NCBI GenBank assembly: GCA_026129405.1
Contig: JAHCID010000002.1
Span: 682,001-746,000, forward strand
Reading direction: 5' to 3'
DNA from: a bacterium
Lineage (GTDB): Bacteria > Desulfobacterota > Binatia > DP-6
Length of the DNA: 64,000 nucleotides
A program made the position numbers and the translations under genes. Of the stretch, positions 52,030 through 61,180 are shown one piece after another. Each line of letters begins with the position of its first letter. The first letter of the stretch is position 1. The notes under the pieces were generated by a model, which saw only the letters and a list, made by a program, of their open reading frames with translations, ran no database searches and was not told the origin of the DNA.

Positions 52030-53814
52030 TCAGCGCAGGAAGACCGGTCCGAGGCCGCCGGCCACCAGTGCCTCGCTGATCCTCGTCTTCTGCGCGATCG
52101 TGCGGATCGGGATGTGGGGGACGATCGACTGGAGCGCGAGGTGGCGGCGCAGCTCCTCGCCCTCGAACTCGTTCACGAGGATGCGGCGCGCGCCGTCGAG
52201 GACGCGCTCGTTCGCCGACGCGACGAAGACGTTCGTCATCATGCGGCGCAGCTCGCGGTCGTCCGGCGAGCCGATCTCCTGGAGCGCGAGCGAGCGGCCG
52301 ACGACGCTGTCCATGGCGTAGCAGTCGATGATCATGTTGGCGAGGATCTCGAGGTGCTGCTGCTTGTCCTTCAGCGAATCGAGGCTGCGCTCGATCAGCA
52401 GCTTCGCCGTGTAGGCGATGATGCGCTTCGCGACCTCGGCGGCACGCACCTCGCGGGCGAGCGCGCCGGCGCTCTCGGGCGCCGGGAAGGCGTTGGGGTC
52501 GCCGATCTCGCGCTCCACCTGCTGGAGGAACTCGAGGTAGGGGAGGCCGCCGCGGCCGATCTTCTTCACCAGCGTCGCCGGGATGATGAGCCGATTGATC
52601 TCGTTCGTGCCCTCGAAGATGCGGTTGATGCGCGCGTCGCGCCAATGCCGCTCGACGGGGTAGTCGGCGGTGAAGCCGTAGCCGCCGAGGATCTGCAGCG
52701 CCTCGTCGGAGACGAAGTCGAGCGTCTCGGTGCCGAAGACCTTCATCACCGACGCCTCGATCGTGTACTCCTCGATCGACTGGTCGATGATCGTGCGGTA
52801 GGCGCCCGGCGCCGCGAGATCGACGCCCGCCGACGCCGCGTCCATGAGCCCCGCGGTCCGGTAGCTCATGCTGTCGGCGACGTAGATGCGCGTCGCCATG
52901 TCGGCGAGCTTGCGCTGGATCATGCCGAAGCTGGCGATGGCGCGGCCGTGCTGATGGCGGTCGCGCGCGTAGGCGAGGGCGATCGACAGGCAGTCCTTGG
53001 CCGCGCCGACCGAGCCGGCGCCGAGCTTGAAGCGGCCGATGTTGAGGATGTTGAACGCGATCTTGTGCCCCTTGCCGATGTCGCCGAGCACGTTGGCCAC
53101 CGGCACCGGCGCGTCCTCCAGGATCACCTGCCGCGTCGACGAGCCGCGGATGCCGAGCTTGTGCTCCTCGGGGCCGACGCTCACCCCCGGCGTCGTGCGC
53201 TCGACCAGGAAGGCGGTGAACTTCTCGCCGTCGATCTTCGCGAAGACGGTGAAGATGTCGGCGAAGCCGGCGTTGGTGATGAACTGCTTGGTGCCGGTGA
53301 GGCGGTACGTCGTGCCGTCGGCGTCGAGCGTCGCGCGGGTGCGCGCGGCGAGCGCGTCGCTACCCGCCTGCGGCTCGGTGAGCGCGTAGGCGGCGAGCCA
53401 CTCGCCGGTCGCCATTCTCGGCAGGTAGCGGCGCTTCTGCTCGTCGCTGCCGTAGTAGACGAGCGGTAGCGAGCCGATGCCGGTGTGGGCGCCCCACGAG
53501 ACGCTGAACGAGGCGCAGAGCGCGCTGCGCTCGGAGACCAGCATGGACGTGGTCTTCGCGAGCCCGAGCCCGCCGTACGCCTCGGGCACGTCGACCATGA
53601 GGAGCCCGAGCTCGCCCGCGCGCTTCAGCAGCGCCGGCATGAGGCCCTCCTCCTTGGCCTCGATGCGGTCGAGGAGCGGCAGCACCTCGCCGCGCACGAA
53701 GTCCTCCGCGGTACGCGCGTAGAGGAGATCCTCCTCGCTGAAGTCGGCGCCCGTGAACTGGGCCGTCGACCCGACCGGCTCCACGAGCCAGCTCGCACCT
53801 CCCGGAGCGCCCAT
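52030..53814 (-). CDS. Acyl-CoA dehydrogenase (very-long-chain/ACAD9-like)
   Basis: A 594-residue FAD enzyme for the first step of beta-oxidation. Conserved segments: [19 protein letters not shown] (substrate/FAD loop), [54 protein letters not shown] and [34 protein letters not shown], with Glu in FEGTNEI as catalytic base in the very-long-chain position. A C-terminal extension of about 190 residues (450 onward) matches VLCAD-type proteins. A good Shine-Dalgarno (GAGGAGG) precedes ATG 53814. Confidence 0.95.
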   Translation of the reverse strand: MGAPGGASWLVEPVGSTAQFTGADFSEEDLLYARTAEDFVRGEVLPLLDRIEAKEEGLMPALLKRAGELGLLMVDVPEAYGGLGLAKTTSMLVSERSALCASFSVSWGAHTGIGSLPLVYYGSDEQKRRYLPRMATGEWLAAYALTEPQAGSDALAARTRATLDADGTTYRLTGTKQFITNAGFADIFTVFAKIDGEKFTAFLVERTTPGVSVGPEEHKLGIRGSSTRQVILEDAPVPVANVLGDIGKGHKIAFNILNIGRFKLGAGSVGAAKDCLSIALAYARDRHQHGRAIASFGMIQRKLADMATRIYVADSMSYRTAGLMDAASAGVDLAAPGAYRTIIDQSIEEYTIEASVMKVFGTETLDFVSDEALQILGGYGFTADYPVERHWRDARINRIFEGTNEINRLIIPATLVKKIGRGGLPYLEFLQQVEREIGDPNAFPAPESAGALAREVRAAEVAKRIIAYTAKLLIERSLDSLKDKQQHLEILANMIIDCYAMDSVVGRSLALQEIGSPDDRELRRMMTNVFVASANERVLDGARRILVNEFEGEELRRHLALQSIVPHIPIRTIAQKTRISEALVAGGLGPVFLR

Positions 53815-53912
53815 GTCTCACCTCCTCGCCCGACCCGACTACGCCGCACTGCGGCACCGGGCAAGGGCGGGACCGTATTGCGCGCCTGGGCGACCGCGGG
53901 CAGCACATCTGG

Positions 53913-54755
53913 ATGCGATCGATCCCGTTGGCCCTTTCCCTCGTCCTCGTCGCCGCCCTCGGGTGCGGCAAGACCCGGCCGGCGCCCACGGCGGCCGCGC
54001 CGGTCGACGGCACCGCCGCGGCGCTCCAGGCGTCGCTCGCCGGACCGCAGCGCTCGGCCGAGAACCGCGCCCGCGACGGCGCCCGCCATCCTTACGAGAC
54101 GCTCACGTTCTTCGGCCTGCGCGAGAACATGACGGTCGTCGAGCTGTGGCCGGGCAACGGCTGGTACACCGAGGTGCTGGCGCCGGTCCTTAGGGGCAAG
54201 GGCAAGCTGGTCGCGGCGACGACGGACCCGAACAGCCCGATGCCCAACCGCGTGCGCTACGCGAAGGAGTTCCGCGACCGCCTCGCGGCGCAGCCCGAGG
54301 TGTTCGGCGAGGTGGTCGTCACCTCGATCGAGGGCACCGGCGGCGACCTGGGAGCCCCCGGGTCGGCCGACCTCGTGCTCACGTTCCGCAACACGCACGG
54401 CTGGGTGAACGACGGCGTCGACGCCGACGTCTATGCGGCGGCGTTCGCCGTGCTGAAGCCCGGCGGCGTCTTCGGCGTGGTCCAGCACCGCGCCAAGCCG
54501 GGGACCGACCCCAAGGTGACCGCCAAGACCGGCTATCTCTCGGAGGAGTTCGTGATCCGCACCGCCGAGGCGGCCGGCTTCCGGCTCGACGCGCGCTCCG
54601 AGATCAACGCCAACCCGAAGGACACGACCGATCACCCCGAGGGCGTGTGGTCGCTGCCGCCGGTCCTGCGCGGCGGCGACAAGGACCGCGCCAAGTACGT
54701 CGCGATCGGCGAGAGCGACCGCATGACGCTGCGCTTCGTGAAGCCGGCGAGCTGA
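53913..54755 (+). CDS. Exported lipoprotein with a SAM-methyltransferase-like domain
   Basis: A 280-residue protein with a lipoprotein signal (LVLVAALGCGK) and a class I methyltransferase-like fold (TVVELWPGNGWYTEVLAPVLRGKGKLVAATTD, ADLVLTFRNTHGWVNDG, VLKPGGVFGVVQHRAKPG). Such exported methyltransferase homologues are common in proteobacteria but uncharacterised; SAM is not expected in the periplasm, so it may have lost that chemistry. Ends in a conserved DRMTLRFVKP. Divergent from the acyl-CoA dehydrogenase gene. Confidence 0.88.
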   Translation: MRSIPLALSLVLVAALGCGKTRPAPTAAAPVDGTAAALQASLAGPQRSAENRARDGARHPYETLTFFGLRENMTVVELWPGNGWYTEVLAPVLRGKGKLVAATTDPNSPMPNRVRYAKEFRDRLAAQPEVFGEVVVTSIEGTGGDLGAPGSADLVLTFRNTHGWVNDGVDADVYAAAFAVLKPGGVFGVVQHRAKPGTDPKVTAKTGYLSEEFVIRTAEAAGFRLDARSEINANPKDTTDHPEGVWSLPPVLRGGDKDRAKYVAIGESDRMTLRFVKPAS

Positions 54756-54796
54756 GGGGGCGCGGGAGGCGGCGCGCGCCCGCCGCCTCCCGCCGC

Positions 54797-56458
54797 TCAC
54801 TGCGCGCCCGCCGCTGCCAGCGCCCGCGCCACCGCCGCCTGCGCCTCGGCCTGGATGCGGCGCAGGTGGTCGCGCCCGGCGAAGCTCTCGGCGTAGAGCT
54901 TGTAGACCGCTTCGGTTCCCGACGGCCGGGCCGCGAACCAGCCCTGGTCGGTGACGACCTTCACGCCGCCGATCGCCTTGCCGTCGCCGGGGGCGTGCGT
55001 GAGCACCGCCGTGACCGGGTGGCCGGCCAGCTCCTGCAAGGCGAGGGAATCGGCCGACAGCTTGCTCAGGGCGGCGCGCTGCGCGGCGCTGGCGGCCGCG
55101 TCGATGCGCTCGTAGACCGGCTCGCCGAGCTCCGCCGTGATCGCCGCGTACAGCTCGCCCGGGTCGCGGCCGGTGCGGGCCGTCATCTCGACGGCGAGGA
55201 GGCCGAGGATCAGGCCGTCCTTGTCGGTCGTCCACACCGTGCCGTCCTGGCGCAGGAACGAGGCGCCGGCGCTCTCCTCGCCGCCGAAGCCGAGGCTGCC
55301 GTCGAGCAGCCCGTCGACGAAGAACTTGAAACCGACGGGGACCTCGTGGAGGCGGCGGCCGAGGCGCGCCGCGACGCGGTCGATGAGGCTGCTCGACACC
55401 ACCGTCTTGCCGACGCCGGCGTCGGCGCGCCACCGCGGGCGCTGGCGGTACAGGTAGTCGATCGCCACCGCGAGGTAGTGGTTCGGGTTCATGAGGCCGG
55501 CGCTGCGCGTGACGATACCGTGACGGTCGGCGTCGGGGTCGTTGGCGAAGGCGAGGTCGTAGCGGTCGCGCAGCTCGATCAGGCGCGCCATCGCGTACGG
55601 TGACGACGGGTCCATGCGGATGGCGCCGTCCCAATCGAGGGTCATGAAGCGGAAGGTCGGATCGATCGTCGGGTTGGTCACCTCGAGCCGGATGCCGAGG
55701 CGCTCGGCGATCGGGCCCCAGTACGCCGCCGAGGCGCCGCCGAGCGGATCGACGCCGACGCGCAGCCGGCTGCCACGTACGGCGTCGACGTCGATGACGG
55801 CCGCGAGATCGCGCGTGTAGCCGCCGAGGTAGTCGAACGGGTGCACGGTGGCGGCACGACCGGCCGCCGGCCACGCGACCCGCGGCACGGCGTCGAGGCC
55901 CTCCGCGAGCAGTGCGTTCGCGGTGCGCTCGATCCACGACGTCGCCTCGGAGTCGGCCGGGCCGCCGTGCGGCGGGTTGTACTTGAAGCCGCCGTATTCG
56001 GGCGGGTTGTGCGACGGCGTCACCAGGATGCCGTCGGCCAGCCCCGAGGCGCGGCCGCGGTTGTGGACCAGGATCGCCCACGAGCCGACCGGCGTCGGTG
56101 TGGGGCCGTCGTCGCCGTCGACCATGACGTCCACCCCGTGGCCGGCGAGCACCTCGAGCGCCGTCTGGCGGGCCGGGCCGGAGAGCGCATGCGTATCCCA
56201 GCCGAGGTACAGCGGGCCGCTCACGCCCTGGGCGCGCCGATACAGGCAGATCGCGTGCGTGATCGCCACGATGTGCGCCTCGTTGAAGCTCGCGTGGAGG
56301 GACGAGCCGCGATGACCCGAGGTGCCGAACGCGACGCGCTGGGCCGGCACGGCCGGGTCGGGACGCTCGCGGTAGTAGGCGGCGATCAGCGCGGCGACGT
56401 CGACGAGTCCATCGACCGGGGCGGGGCGTCCCGCGTCCGGGTGCAGGGTCGTGGTCAT
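54797..56458 (-). CDS. pgm: Phosphoglucomutase (alpha-D-glucose-phosphate specific)
   Basis: A 553-residue cytosolic enzyme interconverting glucose-1- and glucose-6-phosphate for glycogen, trehalose and UDP-glucose synthesis. All active-site loops are intact: [21 protein letters not shown] (phosphoserine), [11 protein letters not shown] (Mg2+), [13 protein letters not shown] (sugar) and [16 protein letters not shown] (phosphate). ATG 56458 gives the family start and has TATGGA 6 nt upstream; the longer frame to 56554 is Arg/Pro-rich. Confidence 0.96.
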   Translation of the reverse strand: MTTTLHPDAGRPAPVDGLVDVAALIAAYYRERPDPAVPAQRVAFGTSGHRGSSLHASFNEAHIVAITHAICLYRRAQGVSGPLYLGWDTHALSGPARQTALEVLAGHGVDVMVDGDDGPTPTPVGSWAILVHNRGRASGLADGILVTPSHNPPEYGGFKYNPPHGGPADSEATSWIERTANALLAEGLDAVPRVAWPAAGRAATVHPFDYLGGYTRDLAAVIDVDAVRGSRLRVGVDPLGGASAAYWGPIAERLGIRLEVTNPTIDPTFRFMTLDWDGAIRMDPSSPYAMARLIELRDRYDLAFANDPDADRHGIVTRSAGLMNPNHYLAVAIDYLYRQRPRWRADAGVGKTVVSSSLIDRVAARLGRRLHEVPVGFKFFVDGLLDGSLGFGGEESAGASFLRQDGTVWTTDKDGLILGLLAVEMTARTGRDPGELYAAITAELGEPVYERIDAAASAAQRAALSKLSADSLALQELAGHPVTAVLTHAPGDGKAIGGVKVVTDQGWFAARPSGTEAVYKLYAESFAGRDHLRRIQAEAQAAVARALAAAGAQ

Positions 56459-56464
56459 GGGTGC

Positions 56465-56470
56465 TCCATA
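56465..56470 (-). promoter_or_regulatory. Candidate -10 box (TATGGA) of pgm
   Basis: Minus-strand TATGGA ends 6 nt before the pgm ATG. The -35 region is weak. Confidence 0.35.
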
Positions 56471-56554
56471 GCAAATCGCGGCGCGCTGCACCCGGTGCGG
56501 CGCGCACGACCCGAAGGTCGTGCCGAAAGGGGGGCGCCGAAGAGGTACCGTCAT

Positions 56555-56650
56555 GTATATTTCATCTTCTCTTTTGACGCGGGGTGCATTTGCATGGGTG
56601 CAGCTAGAGTCTAAGTTATTTAACTCAAGATCTCTAGTTGAGGGTCTCGC
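56555..56650 (+). promoter_or_regulatory. A+T-rich leader upstream of the beta-helix gene
   Basis: A 95-nt patch much richer in A and T than its surroundings. It holds a TTGACG at 56574-56579, a TAGAGT at 56605-56610, the element TAACTCAA at 56621-56628 (also present in the leaders at 60990 and 63183), and an inverted repeat CTCAA ... TTGAG around 56624-56642. Probable promoter or operator region; the exact boxes are uncertain. Confidence 0.45.
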
Positions 56651-56685
56651 ATGCGGTGTGCTGATGCGTATCGGTTGGGGTCGGG

Positions 56686-57945
56686 ATGCTGGCGCTCGGC
56701 GGAGTGCTGGCGGCGTCGCCGGCCTCGGCCGCCGTGATCTGCGTCCCCAGTCTCGGGATTCACGGCTCGTGCGGCGTCCCCGCGGCGTCGATCGGGGCGG
56801 GCATCGCGCTCGCGAGCGTGGGCGGCGGCGACGTCGTCCTCGTCGGACCGGGGACGTACACCGAGTTCGTCACCATCGATCGCAGCGTGAGCCTGCGCTC
56901 CACGACGGGACGCGCCGCGACGATCATCGCGCCGCCGGCGACGCCCACGGCGAACCTGGGCACGATCCGGCTCTCCCCCGGGATGAACGGCGTCGAGATC
57001 GGGGGGCCGGCCGGCGGCTTCACGATCCACGGCGTCGACGACCTCTCGCCCGGGATCGAGAGCGCGACGGTATACCTCCAGGGCAACCACAGCCTGGTCA
57101 CGGTGCGCGACAACGAGATCGTCGCCGCGGGCGACGCCGGCTTCCAGACGGAGTTCGGCGCGACCGTCAGCGGCCTCGTCTTCCAGGGCGGCTCGTTCGG
57201 GCTGTGCCTGCCGGGCGACAGCACCGGCAACGTCGCGACCTGCAACCGCATCACGGGCCACGACGACCTGCCGTACGACGTCGGCGTCAGTGCCGACGCG
57301 GCCGCGAGCACGGTGCGTGACGACGCCATCGCGGGCAACGCGACGGGCATCGACGGCAGCGCCATCACGTCGGGCATGCTCGACGCCGCGGACAACTGGT
57401 GGGGCTGTGCGACGGGCCCGAACACGGCCGGCTGCGACCCGACCGTGGGCGCCGTCGCCGCGACCCCGTTCCGCAGCGCCATCCCGCCCTGCCTCGCGTG
57501 CTCGGCCGACGCCGAGTGCGACGACGGTCTCATCTGCACCGGCAGCGAGACGTGTCAGGCCGGCACCTGCACGGCCGGCACGCCGGTCGACTGTACGGAG
57601 GCGGGCGACCAGTGCAACGTCGGTGCGTGCCTCGAGCCGGCCGGAGCCTGCGTCGCCGTGCCGAAGCCGAACGGCACCGTGTGCACGAGCGGCAGCGCCT
57701 GCTCGCTGCCCGACAGCTGCCAGGGCGGCGTCTGCCTCGCCGGCGGCGTAAGGCGACGTCGACGGCGACACCGTCTGCGATCCCGACGGCAACTGTCCGC
57801 TCGACCCGAACCCCGATCAGCGCAACATCGACGGGGAGGACGGCGGCGACGTGTGCGATCCGTCGGAAGGTCCCCTCAATCCGACGCGCCTGCGGCTGAA
57901 GGCCACCCGGCGGCGGGGCGAACCCGAACGGCTCGCTCCGGGTGA
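56686..57945 (+). CDS. Secreted beta-helix/Cys-rich protein, frameshifted; homologous reading continues to about 58170
   Basis: The intact part encodes a short signal ([15 protein letters not shown]), a NosD-like parallel beta-helix (residues 40-250: [46 protein letters not shown]) and Cys-rich repeats ([15 protein letters not shown], DGTVCxSG-like). At 57749 an in-frame problem appears: the open frame turns Arg-rich, while another frame gives [22 protein letters not shown] (a TSP3 unit) to about 57915, then [19 protein letters not shown], then SFTTKPTAPGQWRFTVGSKKQ to about 58170. Three or more indels are needed. The start may also be shifted: MRIGWGR from ATG 56664 in another frame would complete the signal n-region. 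Confidence 0.6.
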   Translation: MLALGGVLAASPASAAVICVPSLGIHGSCGVPAASIGAGIALASVGGGDVVLVGPGTYTEFVTIDRSVSLRSTTGRAATIIAPPATPTANLGTIRLSPGMNGVEIGGPAGGFTIHGVDDLSPGIESATVYLQGNHSLVTVRDNEIVAAGDAGFQTEFGATVSGLVFQGGSFGLCLPGDSTGNVATCNRITGHDDLPYDVGVSADAAASTVRDDAIAGNATGIDGSAITSGMLDAADNWWGCATGPNTAGCDPTVGAVAATPFRSAIPPCLACSADAECDDGLICTGSETCQAGTCTAGTPVDCTEAGDQCNVGACLEPAGACVAVPKPNGTVCTSGSACSLPDSCQGGVCLAGGVRRRRRRHRLRSRRQLSARPEPRSAQHRRGGRRRRVRSVGRSPQSDAPAAEGHPAAGRTRTARSG

Positions 57946-58243
57946 AGGGCGGCTTCCTCGCGCTCCTGCCGGACGCCGGACAAAGCGTCCAAGGGCAGCT
58001 TCACGACCAAGCCCACCGCGCCGGGGCAGTGGCGCTTCACCGTCGGGTCGAAGAAGCAGGCGCTGACGGCTCCGTTCCCGGGACCGGTCGACGTCGTGCT
58101 CACCTACGACGGCAGCATCGACCGCACCGGGGTGATCGCGGATTGTGCGGCCCCTGTCTGCGCGCGGCGATCCGGCGGGGTCGCCGCGCGCCGACGTCTC
58201 CGGCGGGTGCGCGCCGGAAGCGGGCGCGCTACACACGAGCGGC

Positions 58244-59725
58244 GTGGCGTCCCGAGAGCCCACGGTGGTGACGGCGTCGCAGTGGCGGGCGGCGCTCCAG
58301 TGCGCACGGCGCGTGTGGCTCCATGTGCACGCACCGGAGACGGCGGAGCAGCCCGACGCGGAGGCGGCGCGGGGCGGGGCGATCCGCGGGGCGATCGCCC
58401 GGCGCGCGCGCGAGCGCTTTCCCGGCGCGGTCGCGGTCGGCGACGCCGAGCCCGAAGCGCGCACGCGGGCGCTGCTGGTCGCCGCGGCCGTTCCGGCGAT
58501 CGTCGACGGCGTCGTCTCGGCCGGCGGCGCGCGGGTGCGCGTCGATGTGCTGAGCCGCCGCTCCGACGGTCGCGTCGACCTCTGGGCCGTGCGGGCGGCG
58601 CCCGCGGTGCGCGCCGAGCACCTCGACGACCTGGCGCTCCAGCACCACGTGCTGGACGCCGCCGGCGTCGACGTCGCGGCGGCGTGGGTCCTGCACCTCG
58701 ACCGCGAGCAGATCCGCGACGCCGACGAGGTGCCGGTCGGCCGGCTCCTGCGTGCGGTCGACGTCGGCGAGGACGTGCGTGCGCGCGCCGCCGCCGTGCC
58801 GGCGCGGCTCGCCACGATTCGCGCGACGCGACAGGGCGTGCAGCCCGACGTCGTCCCCTCGCCGCACTGCCAGCGACCGCACCGCTGTCCGTTCTGGGCG
58901 CATTGCACGGCGGCCATGCCCGACGACTGGATCATGCGCCTGCCGCGCCTGGCGGCGAACCAGCACGCCGCGCTGCACGCCGCGGGCGTCACCCGCATCG
59001 GCGCCATCCCCGGCGACTGGTGGCTCACCGGGCCGCAGGCGCGTGCGCGTCTGGCGCTGCGCACGGGCCGGGTGGTGACCTCGCCGGGGCTCGCGGCCGC
59101 CCTCGCCGCGGCCGCGCCGCCCGCCGGCTACCTCGACTTCGAGACGATCTCGCCCGCCGTGCCGCTCTTCCCGGGCACGCGGCCCTACGACGTCGTGCCG
59201 TTCCAGTGGTCGCTGCACCGCGAGGATGCGGCCGGCGCGCTCGCGCACGCGGCCTTCCTCGCGGACGGCGCCGGCGATCCGCGCCCGGCCTTCGTCGCCA
59301 GCCTGCTCGCCGCGACGGCGGGCAACGAGCCGATCCTCGTGTACTCGGGCTACGAGGCGCGCGTGCTCGACGGCCTCGGCGCAGCGTTTCCGGCCGACGC
59401 CGCGGCGCTGGCCGCGCTGCGCGCACGGCTCGTGGACCTCCTCGAGATCGTCCTCGCGCACGTCTATCATCCGGCGTTCGCGGGGTCGTTCTCGCTGAAG
59501 CGCACCGGGCCGGTGCTGGCGCCGGACGTCGCCTGGGGCGACGCCGGCGACGTGCAAGGCGGCCTCGCGGCGTCCGAGGCCTTCCTCGCGCTGCGCGCCG
59601 GCGCCGGCGACGCCGCGCGCCTGCGGCGCGATCTGCTCGCGTACTGCGCGGCCGATACGCGGGCGCTCGTCGGGCTGCACCGGGCGCTGCGCGCGCTCGC
59701 CGGCGCGCCGCCGTCCGGCGGGTGA
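58244..59725 (+). CDS. DUF2779 RecB-like nuclease family protein
   Basis: A 493-residue protein. The N-terminal half resembles a Cas4/RecB-type PD-(D/E)XK nuclease with a Cys cluster: Cys in QCARRVWLHV and Cys-x4/5-Cys-x5-Cys in CQRPHRCPFWAHC could bind an iron-sulfur cluster. The C-terminal half is the DUF2779 domain (GYLDFETISPAVPLFPGTRPYDVVPFQWSLH, ILVYSGYEARVLDGL, HPAFAGSFSLKRTGPVLAPD), an exonuclease-like fold whose Asp-x-Glu is visible. Role unknown; linked to nucleic-acid processing. GTG 58244; GTG 58262 also possible. Confidence 0.85.
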   Translation: MASREPTVVTASQWRAALQCARRVWLHVHAPETAEQPDAEAARGGAIRGAIARRARERFPGAVAVGDAEPEARTRALLVAAAVPAIVDGVVSAGGARVRVDVLSRRSDGRVDLWAVRAAPAVRAEHLDDLALQHHVLDAAGVDVAAAWVLHLDREQIRDADEVPVGRLLRAVDVGEDVRARAAAVPARLATIRATRQGVQPDVVPSPHCQRPHRCPFWAHCTAAMPDDWIMRLPRLAANQHAALHAAGVTRIGAIPGDWWLTGPQARARLALRTGRVVTSPGLAAALAAAAPPAGYLDFETISPAVPLFPGTRPYDVVPFQWSLHREDAAGALAHAAFLADGAGDPRPAFVASLLAATAGNEPILVYSGYEARVLDGLGAAFPADAAALAALRARLVDLLEIVLAHVYHPAFAGSFSLKRTGPVLAPDVAWGDAGDVQGGLAASEAFLALRAGAGDAARLRRDLLAYCAADTRALVGLHRALRALAGAPPSGG

Positions 59726-59731
59726 CGCGGC

Positions 59732-60817
59732 TCAACCGGCCGTGGGGGCTGGGAGGCGGCGCGCGATCTCCGGCGCGAGCAGGCGGCCGAAGAGCGCGTA
59801 GCCGTCGGCGTCGAAGTGATCGTCGCGCCGCCAGTAGAGCGTCTCCCACGACGTCCCGCGCTGGGCGACGTCCGCCGCCATCGCGGGCTGCACGTCGACG
59901 ACGTCGAGCGTCGCCAGGACGCCGGGCTCGAGGCCGCGCGCGAGCCGGCGTGCGCTGCCGCGCGGATGGCGCTTCGGCGGCACGGGCGCCACGATCAGCG
60001 CGAAGCGATGCCGCGCGGCCATGGCGTGCAGGCGTCCGACGAACGCCTCGAGGGGCGGCGCGTCGGGCCGGGCCAGGCCGGCGGGGAGGCCGACGCGCGT
60101 CGGCGTCACGTAGTTCGTACGCCGCAGCGCCGCGGCCGGGGACAGCCGGGCGAAGGCGCGGCTCGTCCACACGTGCGTCCACAGGAGGCGGCTCGCGGTG
60201 CCGGGGGCGTTGGCGTCGACGAACGCCCGCAGCGCGTCGCGCTGCGCCGGATCGAGATAGGCCAGCACGTAGCCGCGGTAGTCCTCGCGGAACGTCCGCC
60301 GCTCGGCGATGTCCTGCACGTCGTCGGCGGAGAAGGCGAGGACGACGAGGTCGGGGCGCACGCGGTCGACCCAGCGCTCGAGGAGCGCGACGTGCACGTC
60401 GGTCCCGGTGCCGTCGAGACCGAGATTCCACACCTGGGCCCCGGCATGTCCCGCCGCGCGCAGCGCCGCCTCCAGCGCCTGCGTCCAGCCCTGCGCCACC
60501 GGCACGTGCTTCGCCGACGTGAACGCGTCGCCGAGCGCGATCACGCGCGGGCCGCCCGTCGCCGGCAGCGACCGCGCGACGTCGTGGAAGCCGAGCCCGT
60601 TGACGTGCACGACGGTGTCGATCTCGAAGCCGCGCGCGACCCGGGCGCTGGCGTTCGGGCGGTAGCGGTAGCCGAGGTCGTCGTCGGGTTCGTAGACGAG
60701 CGCCTGGATCTCGGGCGCCAGGGCCGACGGCCGCAGGAGGCGCAGCGCTCCCTCGATGGCGAGCAGGGCGACGAGCGCGCTCAGCAGCGCGAGACCCGGG
60801 TTCGCGAGACGCGCCAC
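59732..60817 (-). CDS. SGNH/GDSL-hydrolase-like protein with the nucleophile serine replaced by alanine
   Basis: A 361-residue protein with one N-terminal transmembrane anchor (residues 8-25) and a periplasmic SGNH fold. Block I reads ALGDAFT, so residue 98 is Ala (codon GCG) where the catalytic Ser of GDSFT should be. Block III is NLGLDGTGTD and block V is RRDDHFDADGYALFG with the His kept. As it stands it cannot use the standard Ser-His mechanism; it may bind rather than cleave, as in AlgX/AlgJ-like relatives that act in O-acetylation. TAGAGC lies 6 nt before the GTG start. Convergent with the DUF2779 gene. Confidence 0.8.
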   Translation of the reverse strand: MARLANPGLALLSALVALLAIEGALRLLRPSALAPEIQALVYEPDDDLGYRYRPNASARVARGFEIDTVVHVNGLGFHDVARSLPATGGPRVIALGDAFTSAKHVPVAQGWTQALEAALRAAGHAGAQVWNLGLDGTGTDVHVALLERWVDRVRPDLVVLAFSADDVQDIAERRTFREDYRGYVLAYLDPAQRDALRAFVDANAPGTASRLLWTHVWTSRAFARLSPAAALRRTNYVTPTRVGLPAGLARPDAPPLEAFVGRLHAMAARHRFALIVAPVPPKRHPRGSARRLARGLEPGVLATLDVVDVQPAMAADVAQRGTSWETLYWRRDDHFDADGYALFGRLLAPEIARRLPAPTAG

Positions 60818-60823
60818 GCCGCG

Positions 60824-60829
60824 GCTCTA
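60824..60829 (-). promoter_or_regulatory. Candidate -10 box (TAGAGC)
   Basis: Minus-strand TAGAGC ends 6 nt before the GTG of the SGNH-like gene. Confidence 0.3.
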
Positions 60830-60940
60830 GCATCATCGCGGCGCGGGCGCACCGACGCTGCCCCGCAGGTGCGTCCCGACGACGCGGCGTGCCTCGTTCC
60901 GGCCGGCCATTTTTTCGTCCTGCGAGGACAACCGCGAGCC

Positions 60941-61180
60941 CGTCCTTGACAGGCGACGGGCGGGTTTCGGAAGCATTAAATAGGTGAGCTAACTTAAACC
61001 CGCTCGCGGGACGCCGGATTCCGGGGCGGCAAGGGGGGTCGTTCATGAGCAGCAGGGGGCGCGTATCCATGAGAGTCGCCGTCGGCAGGGTCGCCGGAGC
61101 CGTGATCCTGGCCGCAGGCATGATCGTCGCGGCACCCGGACGGGCGGGCGCAGACCCGGGGCATGCGAAGGGGCCGGATC
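60941..61180 (+). repeat. Leader and signal-peptide cassette, copy A
   Basis: About 240 nt covering the upstream region, Shine-Dalgarno and the first 45 codons of the polyester hydrolase gene align almost without gaps with 63133-63370 in front of the propeller gene. Both contain GAGCTAACT(T/C)AA, CCGCTCGCGG, a G-rich Shine-Dalgarno and codons for SRGRV...VAVGRVAG.VILAA. The sequences after the cassette are unrelated. Confidence 0.75.
60965..60995 (+). promoter_or_regulatory. Candidate promoter of the polyester hydrolase gene
   Basis: TTCGGA (60966-60971) and TAACTT (60990-60995) are 18 nt apart and both are conserved in copy B. An A+T-rich stretch (ATTAAATAGG) lies between them. A 45-50 nt leader with Shine-Dalgarno AGGGGGG precedes the ATG, unlike the leaderless genes elsewhere. 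A TTGACA at 60946-60951 has no well-spaced -10 partner. Confidence 0.4.

Noticed and set aside
58096-60522. An 808-codon frame on the plus strand
   Set aside because: It only uses about 25 codons of real sequence (tail of the frameshifted beta-helix protein) and then runs as a shadow through DUF2779 and the antisense of the SGNH gene.
60946-60980. TTGACA followed by ATTAAA as a promoter
   Set aside because: The spacing is 23 nt or more, too long for sigma-70, and TTGACA is not conserved in the duplicate leader, whereas the TCGGA...TAACT block is.
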